From NCBI GenBank assembly GCA_022510685.1, contig JAFLTA010000006.1:1-53515 (forward strand): DNA of 53,515 nucleotides. Direction: 5' to 3'. The DNA comes from Lachnospiraceae bacterium (GTDB taxonomy: Bacteria > Bacillota > Clostridia > Lachnospirales > Lachnospiraceae). A program made the translations under genes and the position numbers. Below are positions 43,974-51,313 of this stretch, piece after piece. Every line of letters begins with the position of its first letter. Within the stretch, counting starts at the first letter, position 1. The notes under the pieces are model-generated. The model was not told where the DNA came from and made no database searches. It saw only the letters and a program-made list of their open reading frames with translations.

Positions 43974-44051
43974 GAAGGGTATACATAAAAAAGCATATGG
44001 TTTGATGTCACCACATGCCTTTTTGCGTTACTATTATAAATATTCTCCGGT

Positions 44052-44681
44052 TTATGCTTCCATCTTAATTTCCACTGTGATACCGGAATCGACATTTGCT
44101 TGAAATACGTCAGCATCCTTTTTGCTGCCGGATACACTTCCGTAGTGGATAGGAATTGCCACCTGTGGTTTTATGGTATTGACAAGTTCTGCAGCATCTT
44201 TTGCATTCATAGTATAAGTTCCGCCAATGGGAACCATCGCCACATCGCAGGATACAGCGCGATTTTCCTCCGTGATATCGGTATCGCCGGCAATATAAAT
44301 TCTTGTGTCATTTATTGTCACAATATATCCTACCCAGCCACTTTTCTTCGGATGGAAAGGCTTTAATTTGTTATAGGCAGGAATAGTCTCTATTGTTACA
44401 TCTCCAATCTGTTTCATATCTCCCGGTGCCACTGTGAGCAACTTACCACAAGAGATGCCACCGGCTTGCTTTTTCATCTTTTCCGGCACGACGAGAACAG
44501 TATCTGACTTAATAATTTTTGCGATATCTTCCGGTGAAAAGTGGTCGAAGTGGTCATGGGTGATTAAAATAATATCTGCATCAGGTTTTTTCTCATTAAC
44601 GCGAAATGGGTCAATATAAACCACAGTTTTACCTGTAAGTTTAATGCTGCTGTGAATCAATACTCTGATATTTTCCGTCAT
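44052..44681 (-). CDS. UPF0173-type metallo-beta-lactamase-fold hydrolase
   Basis: The 209-residue protein has the metal motif HDHFDH (His42, His44, Asp46, His47) and further MBL motifs GDTDITEE and IPIHYG. It most resembles the UPF0173/UlaG-like hydrolases; the substrate is unknown. The ATG at 44681 has GGAGG five bases upstream; frames from further ATGs to 44768 lack a better site. It is convergent to the methyltransferase gene, with 78 bp between them. Confidence 0.88.
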   Translation of the reverse strand: MTENIRVLIHSSIKLTGKTVVYIDPFRVNEKKPDADIILITHDHFDHFSPEDIAKIIKSDTVLVVPEKMKKQAGGISCGKLLTVAPGDMKQIGDVTIETIPAYNKLKPFHPKKSGWVGYIVTINDTRIYIAGDTDITEENRAVSCDVAMVPIGGTYTMNAKDAAELVNTIKPQVAIPIHYGSVSGSKKDADVFQANVDSGITVEIKMEA

Positions 44682-44881
44682 GGGCTCCTCCATTCTCAAA
44701 ATAATTGACATCTGAATATAAGTATAATTTCCAATTGTTACTATAGCACTGATACACATATTATGCAATGGGGGTTAAGGCGCATGGGCTATTTATAGTT
44801 AATTCTCGATTACAACAATACTTGATATATAGCGACATAAGCGCTATAATCATTTTGATTGGAACAGGGAGGTATATACTT

Positions 44882-45607
44882 ATGCAGGTTATCGTTAATA
44901 ATGTAATAAATCATCACGTAATCATTTCAAACATGGTTATCTTTATGGGATATTTATTGGGAATATATATGCTCTTTTTTTCCGGTAAGAAGTGGAGGGA
45001 CTACGTTATATGTATATACGGAGGAGTTCTTTTTGGGTGGATTCCGTCTTTGTATATCACTGAAAATGTTATCATTGCGGGGGTATGCTGCCTGTTCTTA
45101 TCTATTATATTGGTACAAGGTTATAATGTTCTGATGGAAAAGAAAATATATATTCCATTTTGGATTGTATCGTTTCAGGCATTACTGATAGCAGGGGTTG
45201 CTTTGTTTAGAGATCCGTATGAAAACAACAGAATCTTATTTTTCATACTATCTGCTTTTTTGTCAATTGCGTTGTTTTTGATTCTGTCTATGCTTTGGGA
45301 TTTTACATCAGAGAATAGATATTTTGTGTACGGTTTATTTGGGATTATGGAGATAGTCGGTTCTGTTTTTCAGCATTACAGAAATGATTATTCTTCGTTT
45401 AGTAAATTCTTGGGCACTAAAAATGATGATGTTTCCATCTTTTTCTATATGTTCAAATTGGATTTTGGAATTTATGATTATCAGTATTCCTTGGTTATGT
45501 GTATGATTCTTTCGCTGGCTGGCTACCTACTCTGTTATATGCTTGGCAGAAAAGCGGTACGGATATTGTTTCAAAAGAATTTGTTGAAATTAAAAAAAGA
45601 GGGTTGA
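44882..45607 (+). CDS. Polytopic membrane protein of unknown function
   Basis: The 241-residue protein has about six to seven membrane helices spread over its length and short loops. AGGGAGG lies about nine bases before ATG 44882; the open frame continues upstream to 44768 but has no site. It is followed by a terminator at 45673. I do not recognise the family. Confidence 0.66.
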   Translation: MQVIVNNVINHHVIISNMVIFMGYLLGIYMLFFSGKKWRDYVICIYGGVLFGWIPSLYITENVIIAGVCCLFLSIILVQGYNVLMEKKIYIPFWIVSFQALLIAGVALFRDPYENNRILFFILSAFLSIALFLILSMLWDFTSENRYFVYGLFGIMEIVGSVFQHYRNDYSSFSKFLGTKNDDVSIFFYMFKLDFGIYDYQYSLVMCMILSLAGYLLCYMLGRKAVRILFQKNLLKLKKEG

Positions 45608-45672
45608 TGATGTTTGTGGTATTGTTTTAGCGTGATGGCGTCATCTGCCATAGCATACTTGCATATATACAT

Positions 45673-45722
45673 ACTCAAGCTTTGCACAGGAAGAGTTTTC
45701 GGTTGCAAAGTTTGAGTTTTTA
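45673..45722 (+). terminator. Terminator after the membrane-protein gene
   Basis: ACTCAAGCTTTGCA (45673-45686) pairs with TGCAAAGTTTGAGT (45704-45717), one G-T pair, followed by TTTTATTTT. Confidence 0.85.
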
Positions 45723-45793
45723 TTTTGCGTTAAAAAAGTGAAAAAAATTTGATTTCCCCTGCACTAAAATGCATACTCTAATAGAAGAATACC

Positions 45794-45925
45794 GTGCCTC
45801 TGGAAGATAACTATGATATCCCGTATAAAGAGCAGGAGAGGGAGTTGATGGAGGAATTATTCCGGTTGCAGTGGGACAATTTGCCTATTTGGATTCAGGT
45901 GTCAAAAGCCTCCGCTTTGAATTAA
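45794..45925 (+). pseudogene. Possible gene remnant (43 codons)
   Basis: A frame from GTG 45794 to TAA 45925 encodes a peptide with protein-like composition (starts VPLEDNYDIPYKEQER, Trp-rich later). A stop codon lies three codons upstream of the GTG, and no ribosome site is clear. It may be the surviving end of a lost gene. The rest of the 45723-46057 region shows nothing I can support. Confidence 0.35.
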
Positions 45926-46057
45926 ATTTAGATTACCTATTTTCTTTTGTTAGTTTTTATGGTAATGTTAATTAAATAGAATTTTTTATTATGAAAATAT
46001 TTTTTACAAAGGGAGTATTGCGCCCGGTTGCATTAAGAAAAATGGAGGTAGAGTCTT

Positions 46058-46879
46058 ATGAATGAAACATTAGAACGTTTAGTTGAATATTTACCAATTA
46101 TAAAGCCATTGTTCGGGCATGAAGTATTATTGTCTGTGCTTGATGCAGATGGAATCGTGATGGGCTTTATACTGCCGGAAGAGACTGCACAAAAATTGAA
46201 TGTGGGGGACAAATTCTATGATCCAAGCGGGGCGCTGGACAAGGTGTTAAAAACAGGTATGCCCCAGCACAATTATCTTCCGAAGGATGCTTTGGGGGAG
46301 GCATTCGAGGGGGAATTGATTCCTGTTAAAGAAGGCGACGAAGTAGTGGGTTGTATTACTTGTACATATTCTGTGGATATGAAGGAGGAAATGGCCGCCA
46401 TAACAAATAAATTTCAGGAATCCGTGGATCATATTATTGGCTCACTCCACACTTTGATCGATGGAATTGAAAATTTGTTCCAGCTATTGACGAGTATGGA
46501 TAAAATGGCAAACACCGTAGAAAGTGATGTAAATAATGCCGTTGGCGTAGTGAATAAAATTAATAGTAATGCGTCACGTTCTAATATCCTGGCACTGAAT
46601 GCTTCTATCGAATCAGCCCGCAGTGGTGAGTTCGGACGGGGATTCGCAGTAGTGGCAACAGAGATGGGAAAACTGGCGAAGGACAGCGGCACCTCTGCAA
46701 CGGAAATCAAAACTACACTGAACGGAATAAACGAGCATCTGGTAAAAATCATTTCTACGATTAAAGATGCAGGTAATTTTACACAGGAACAACAGGACAA
46801 TATTAACTCTATTAAGGACGTCTTAGAGGAGATGAGCGTTCTCACTGAAAAACTTGCAGAGGATATCAAACAGCGTTAG
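46058..46879 (+). CDS. Soluble chemoreceptor-like protein with N-terminal sensor domain
   Basis: The 273-residue protein has no membrane helix. An N-terminal PAS/GAF-like domain (about 1-110, containing [13 protein letters not shown]) is followed by a short MCP signalling domain with the tip [20 protein letters not shown] (from about 185). The signalling coiled coil is much shorter than in full receptors. It is likely a cytoplasmic receptor for CheA. GGAGG precedes ATG 46058. Confidence 0.85.
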   Translation: MNETLERLVEYLPIIKPLFGHEVLLSVLDADGIVMGFILPEETAQKLNVGDKFYDPSGALDKVLKTGMPQHNYLPKDALGEAFEGELIPVKEGDEVVGCITCTYSVDMKEEMAAITNKFQESVDHIIGSLHTLIDGIENLFQLLTSMDKMANTVESDVNNAVGVVNKINSNASRSNILALNASIESARSGEFGRGFAVVATEMGKLAKDSGTSATEIKTTLNGINEHLVKIISTIKDAGNFTQEQQDNINSIKDVLEEMSVLTEKLAEDIKQR

Positions 46880-46999
46880 TTTGTAAGAGAACATAGGTAA
46901 AGATGGTTTTATTGTTTCATTTTACAGCTCTTCCGCATTTCGAAGTGAAGATTTGGCAAATTTATATTCCGAATCTGACTGTTTATTAAGGAGGTTGCA

Positions 47000-47626
47000 A
47001 TGCGCAAGAAATCACATATTTCATTAGCAAAACATATTGTAAATATTTCGGATATACAAAATTTTAATAAACATAAAAAGGCATTTTATGTCGGAAGTAT
47101 TTTACCGGACTGTAAGCCGTCTTTTCTTACGAAACGCCATGAGATTTCAGGTACTTTTGATTTAGTGGAGTACGGGATTGAAAAATTGACAAAGGGTTAT
47201 AAGAATATGGAGGATTTATCCACCCTGTACTTTACACGGCTGGGTGAGGTTATGCATTACATTGCAGATTATTTCACCTTTCCTCACAACAAAGAATATC
47301 CGGGCAACATAAAGGAGCATTGTATTTATGAAGGAGAACTAAAACATAAACTTCGACAATATATAAGAAACCTTAATGAGCGGGATATGAAGAAGTGGAA
47401 AGCAAGCATACAGCTTGAGGATTTAAGTTGTTTTCAAAGTGTGGCAGATATCTGTAATTTTTTAAAAGAAGAACACCGAAATTATATTCGGCAGGGATCT
47501 CACTCTGCGGAGGAAGACTGCAAATATATTGTGGGAATTTGTTCCAAAGCGGCTCTTGCGATTTTGCATGTGTGTAAATTATCCATAGGATACAAGAACG
47601 GGTATGTGAGTATGTCAATACACTAG
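47000..47626 (+). CDS. Zinc-dependent phospholipase C family protein
   Basis: The 208-residue protein fits the zinc-dependent phospholipase C fold: an N-terminal His in HISLAKHIV, GSILPDCKPSF, and GEVMHYIADYFTFPHN with metal ligands, then HCIYEGELKHKL. It lacks a signal peptide, so it may be cytoplasmic. It is shorter than secreted toxins of this family. AAGGAGG precedes ATG 47000. Confidence 0.85.
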   Translation: MRKKSHISLAKHIVNISDIQNFNKHKKAFYVGSILPDCKPSFLTKRHEISGTFDLVEYGIEKLTKGYKNMEDLSTLYFTRLGEVMHYIADYFTFPHNKEYPGNIKEHCIYEGELKHKLRQYIRNLNERDMKKWKASIQLEDLSCFQSVADICNFLKEEHRNYIRQGSHSAEEDCKYIVGICSKAALAILHVCKLSIGYKNGYVSMSIH

Positions 47627-47701
47627 TGTATTGGATTCATTCAGCGAAATAGTCCAGATATTACAAAATCATTATACTAACATCATTTATATCATTACCC
47701 G

Positions 47702-47735
47702 AAACAGGTCGATTTTAAAATCGGCCTGTTTTTTT
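47702..47735 (+). terminator. Terminator after the phospholipase-like gene
   Basis: AAACAGGTCGATTTT (47702-47716) pairs with AAAATCGGCCTGTTT (47717-47731, one G-T pair), followed by a T run. Confidence 0.85.
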
Positions 47736-47818
47736 ACTTAAAAGATATTCGTTAGTGTAATTACTGAATATTTCTGTTATAATAAAGAGAAATAAATTGA
47801 AGAAGAAGGAGTGGTTTT

Positions 47819-48064
47819 ATGACAATGCTGAAGGAAAGGGCAATGGATATGATAAACAATATGCCGGAAGAAAAATTGTATTATGTTGTACAGCTTCTTG
47901 AAAGTGTGGATAAATTGTCTGAAAATGTTGAAAAAGGGGATAAAACGCCAGAACAAAGAGCCTTGGAAGATTTACAGCGTTTTCGTAAGCGCAGCGATGT
48001 AGAAATTGACTATAAAGCTGAATTGGCAAAAGCCAGGGAGGAAAAATATGCGAATATTGATTGA
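47819..48064 (+). CDS. Antitoxin-like protein of a PIN-domain toxin-antitoxin pair
   Basis: The 81-residue protein starts MTMLKERAMDMINNMPEEKL and is alpha-helical and rich in Glu and Lys. Proteins like this (DUF2281-type) occur just before PIN-domain toxins in Clostridia. AAGGAGT precedes ATG 47819, and TATAAT lies at 47778. It overlaps the damaged toxin gene by 17 bp, as in coupled TA pairs. It may be expressed but has no functional partner here. Confidence 0.75.
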   Translation: MTMLKERAMDMINNMPEEKLYYVVQLLESVDKLSENVEKGDKTPEQRALEDLQRFRKRSDVEIDYKAELAKAREEKYANID

Positions 48065-48260
48065 TACAAATGTTCTGGCAGATCTGTTATTAGGAAGGAA
48101 TCCTTATTATGATATTGCCTTTGATATTCTTACCATGTGTGCGGATAAAAAGGTATATGGATATATTGCAGCTCACTCTATTCCAAATCTCTTTTATATT
48201 TTGAGAAAATCTATGGTTCCCGCAATTCTTCCTAATGAATTTTTAGATAAATATGTATAA
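48048..48260 (+). pseudogene. PIN-domain toxin (VapC-like) with apparent internal deletion
   Basis: The 70-residue frame starts MRILIDTNVLADLLLGRNPY, the normal start of a PIN toxin with first catalytic Asp6, and continues through HSIPNLFYILRK. It then jumps, near MVPAILPNEFLDKY, to what looks like the C-terminal tail of the same family. PIN toxins have about 130-140 residues, so some 60-70 residues holding the other catalytic acids are absent, in frame. It should be an inactive remnant. GGGAGG precedes ATG 48048. Confidence 0.75.
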
Positions 48261-48368
48261 TAACTAATAAAAACATTATTTCTTGCAGTTATACGGAGCA
48301 GAGAACCCACGAGGTTGAAAATGCATTGTATGCATATACATAATAATGTTGATAGCAGTTAAAGAAAT

Positions 48369-48406
48369 AGGATATTCCATAAAATCAAGTGGAATATCCT
48401 TATTTT
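48369..48406 (+). terminator. Terminator downstream of the toxin-antitoxin remnant
   Basis: AGGATATTCCA (48369-48379) pairs with TGGAATATCCT (48390-48400) followed by TATTTT. The stretch 48261-48368 holds no supported gene. Confidence 0.8.
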
Positions 48407-48526
48407 AATTAAAAATACGAAGGTTATTGTAAGGGATAATACAACATAATAACATGTAAAAAATCAAAAAAATTTGAAGGATTCTTGTGAAAATGGTGTC
48501 TTATGTAGTAAGGGAGGATTTTAGAT

Positions 48527-48715
48527 GTGGATGATAAAGAAATAATTTCCATGTTTTGGAATAGGGATGAGGTTGCAATAAAAAAAATACAAATAGAATA
48601 CGGGAAGGAACTGATGCGTTTATCTTTTCAAATATTAGGTAATAAGGAAGATACAGAGGAATGTGTTAATGATACTTTTTTGAAAGTGTGGAATTCCATA
48701 CCTGATAAAATCTAA
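48527..48715 (+). pseudogene. Truncated ECF sigma factor, region 2 only
   Basis: The 62-residue frame matches the start of an RpoE/ECF sigma factor: region 2 with LSFQILGNKEDTEECVNDTFLKVW. It ends at TAA 48713-48715, where a full protein would run to about 180 residues with region 4. No continuation was found in the frames downstream, so it is probably a decayed gene. AGGGAGG lies about ten bases before the GTG. Confidence 0.75.
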
Positions 48716-48968
48716 GTAGCTCGTAATGGTAAATTTCTTGTCATACAATAATTTTTGTGGCATGGAATTTACTATGGCTTATCTGGATGCAAAAAAATGA
48801 TGTAATGAATAAAGTAATGCTAACTTGCTTAAATTTAGTATTTTCAGAGGTTGACGGTATTTTCTGTGATAGATTATAATAGTTATTAAATTTCCTCAAA
48901 TGGAAGGGTTGATAATAAGAATTGTTATATTTATCGGTTTCCCGATAAATCCCATCCTGTTCGTATAG

Positions 48969-49091
48969 TTCAGAAATCACAGTTTAGTAACCAAAATTCG
49001 TGTAATGGGTATTTTTGGTGAAACTGAATACTTGAATTGTACGAAGGGCTGGCGAATAGATGAACTTTTTGACTATGACTTTTGGAGGTGA
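48969..49091 (+). pseudogene. Possible coding remnant just before uvrB
   Basis: A 40-codon frame without a start near its beginning (first ATG at 49005) ends WRIDELFDYDFWR-stop, eight bases before uvrB. Its composition is protein-like, but no family is recognised. The rest of 48716-49100 appears to be degenerate sequence, including a palindrome around 48929-48950. Confidence 0.3.
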
Positions 49092-49100
49092 TTTGAACAT

Positions 49101-51083
49101 ATGTCGTTCAAACTACACAGTGATTTTAAACCTACCGGTGACCAGCCGGAAGCGATAGAGGCTCTCGTAAAAGGATTTGAGGAAGGCAACCAATTCCAGA
49201 CTTTACTAGGCGTGACGGGTTCCGGCAAGACCTTTACCATGGCGAATATTATCGAGAAATTAAACAAGCCCACACTGGTCATTGCCCACAACAAGACATT
49301 GGCGGCACAGCTTTACGGTGAGTTTAAGGAGTTTTTCCCGGAAAACGCAGTGGAATATTTTGTGTCCTACTACGACTACTACCAACCGGAGGCATATGTT
49401 CCTTCATCAGACACCTATATAGAGAAGGATTCTTCCATCAATGATGAAATTGACAAGCTGCGCCACTCTGCCACGGCAGCTCTCACGGAGCGCAAGGATG
49501 TCATTATCGTTGCCAGTGTTTCCTGTATATACGGATTGGGAAGTCCTATTGATTACCAGAATATGACTGTGTCACTGCGTCCCGGTATGATGAAGGACAG
49601 GGACGAGGTTATTAAACGGCTGATTGACATTCAGTACGACAGAAACGACATGGATTTCCAGCGTGGTACCTTCCGTGTGCGGGGGGATGTGTTGGAAATC
49701 TTTCCCATATCGGAGGCGGACCAGGCGGTGCGTGTGGAATTTTTCGGAGACGAAGTAGACCGTATTGTGCAAATAGATGTGTTGACGGGAGAGGTTAAAG
49801 CAGAGTTGGAGCATATCGTCATTTTCCCAGCATCCCATTACGTGGTAGACCATGAGGCAATGGAGCGGGCAATCCGTACCATTGAGGCAGAGTTAGAGGA
49901 CCGGGTAAATTATTTCCGCAGTGAGGACAAGTTGCTGGAGGCACAGCGAATTGCAGAGAGAACTAACTTTGATATTGAGATGCTTCGGGAGACGGGGTTC
50001 TGTTCTGGCATAGAAAATTATTCCAGACATTTATCGGGATTACAACCGGGGGAGACACCTAATACGCTCATGGATTATTTTCCGGAGGACTTTTTGATCA
50101 TGGTGGACGAGTCTCATATTACCATTCCGCAGGTGCGGGGTATGTATGCGGGAGACCGTTCGCGAAAGACTACATTGGTGGATTATGGATTCCGTCTGCC
50201 GTCAGCTTTGGACAACCGCCCCTTAAATTTTGAGGAGTTTGAGTCCCATATTAATCAAATGCTGTTTGTCTCCGCCACACCGAACATATATGAGCAGGAG
50301 CATGAGTTGGCGAGAATTGAGCAGATTATCCGACCTACGGGACTCTTGGACCCGGAGATTTCCGTGCGTCCGGTGGAAGGTCAGATTGATGATTTAGTAG
50401 GCGAAATCCGAAAAACTACAGATGCAGGATACAAGGTGATGGTATGTACCCTGACGAAAAGGATGGCAGAGGATTTGACCGATTACCTAAAAGAAATCGG
50501 TATCCGGGTAAAGTATCTGCATTCGGATATTGACACGTTGGAGCGTTCGGAAATTATACGTGATATGCGTCTGGATGCCTTTGATGTGCTTGTGGGAATA
50601 AATCTTTTGCGGGAAGGATTGGACATTCCGGAGATTGCCTTGGTGGCGATTTTAGATGCGGATAAGGAAGGTTTTCTGCGATCGGAAATTTCCCTGATAC
50701 AGACCGTGGGACGTGCTGCTCGTAATGCGGAGGGACGTGTTATCATGTACGGTGATATGATAACCGACTCCATGAGGAAGGCGATTGATGAAACGAACCG
50801 CAGGCGAAAAATCCAGATGGAGTATAATGAGGAACATGGCATTACTCCGCAGACGATTAAAAAGGCAGTCCGGGATTTGATCAGTATTTCCAAAAAGGCT
50901 GAGGGCGGCTCCGGAAATATTGAGAAAGATTTGGAATCCATGAGTTATAAGGATTTGGAGAAAATATACAAGAAACTTACCAAGAATATGCATGCGGCGG
51001 CGGCAGAGTTGAACTTTGAGTTGGCGGCAGAGCTTCGCGATCAGATGCTGTTGGTCAAGAAGCAGATGCGGGGAGAAGAATAA
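49101..51083 (+). CDS. uvrB: UvrABC excision nuclease subunit B
   Basis: The 660-residue protein is complete, with Walker [11 protein letters not shown] (about 38-47), the beta-hairpin [12 protein letters not shown] (about 92-103), helicase motifs DESH and QTVGRAARN, and a C-terminal UVR domain ([29 protein letters not shown]). It verifies DNA damage with UvrA and recruits UvrC. TTGGAGGTGA precedes ATG 49101. No uvrA is visible in the window. Confidence 0.97.
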   Translation: MSFKLHSDFKPTGDQPEAIEALVKGFEEGNQFQTLLGVTGSGKTFTMANIIEKLNKPTLVIAHNKTLAAQLYGEFKEFFPENAVEYFVSYYDYYQPEAYVPSSDTYIEKDSSINDEIDKLRHSATAALTERKDVIIVASVSCIYGLGSPIDYQNMTVSLRPGMMKDRDEVIKRLIDIQYDRNDMDFQRGTFRVRGDVLEIFPISEADQAVRVEFFGDEVDRIVQIDVLTGEVKAELEHIVIFPASHYVVDHEAMERAIRTIEAELEDRVNYFRSEDKLLEAQRIAERTNFDIEMLRETGFCSGIENYSRHLSGLQPGETPNTLMDYFPEDFLIMVDESHITIPQVRGMYAGDRSRKTTLVDYGFRLPSALDNRPLNFEEFESHINQMLFVSATPNIYEQEHELARIEQIIRPTGLLDPEISVRPVEGQIDDLVGEIRKTTDAGYKVMVCTLTKRMAEDLTDYLKEIGIRVKYLHSDIDTLERSEIIRDMRLDAFDVLVGINLLREGLDIPEIALVAILDADKEGFLRSEISLIQTVGRAARNAEGRVIMYGDMITDSMRKAIDETNRRRKIQMEYNEEHGITPQTIKKAVRDLISISKKAEGGSGNIEKDLESMSYKDLEKIYKKLTKNMHAAAAELNFELAAELRDQMLLVKKQMRGEE

Positions 51084-51097
51084 AAACAAAAAATTGG

Positions 51098-51135
51098 AAA
51101 TCCTGACCATTCTATGATTGAATCTGTCAGGATTT
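51098..51135 (+). terminator. Hairpin after uvrB
   Basis: AAATCCTGAC (51098-51107) pairs with GTCAGGATTT (51126-51135) across 18 nt. The following T run is short, so termination may be partial. Confidence 0.6.
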
Positions 51136-51229
51136 CTGTATATAATAAAAGTAATAGTGGGCAGATGACAAAAAGGCTAGTGTGTTTACATATCAGAGAA
51201 GGGATTTGTGTGTCTGCTAAGGAGGTTTT

Positions 51230-51313
51230 GTGTACTGTATCGATGGCTTTTGGCAAATAATCAGCTAAATGCAGTGGATGCGGTGCGTGAGTTGTAAAGG
51301 AGGTAGTGTATGA
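51230..51313 (+). promoter_or_regulatory. Two chained short ORFs in the leader of the cellulase gene
   Basis: AAGGAGG (51219-51225) precedes a GTG at 51230 that opens a 12-codon frame ending TAA at 51266-51268. ATG 51269 follows directly and opens a 14-codon frame whose TGA (51311-51313) overlaps the cellulase ATG. The cellulase site AAAGGAGG lies inside the second frame. They may be leader peptides or chance. Confidence 0.4.

Noticed and set aside
48741-48980. 79-codon minus-strand frame between the sigma fragment and uvrB
   Set aside because: No ribosome site, no recognisable domain and biased composition; probably chance in decayed DNA.
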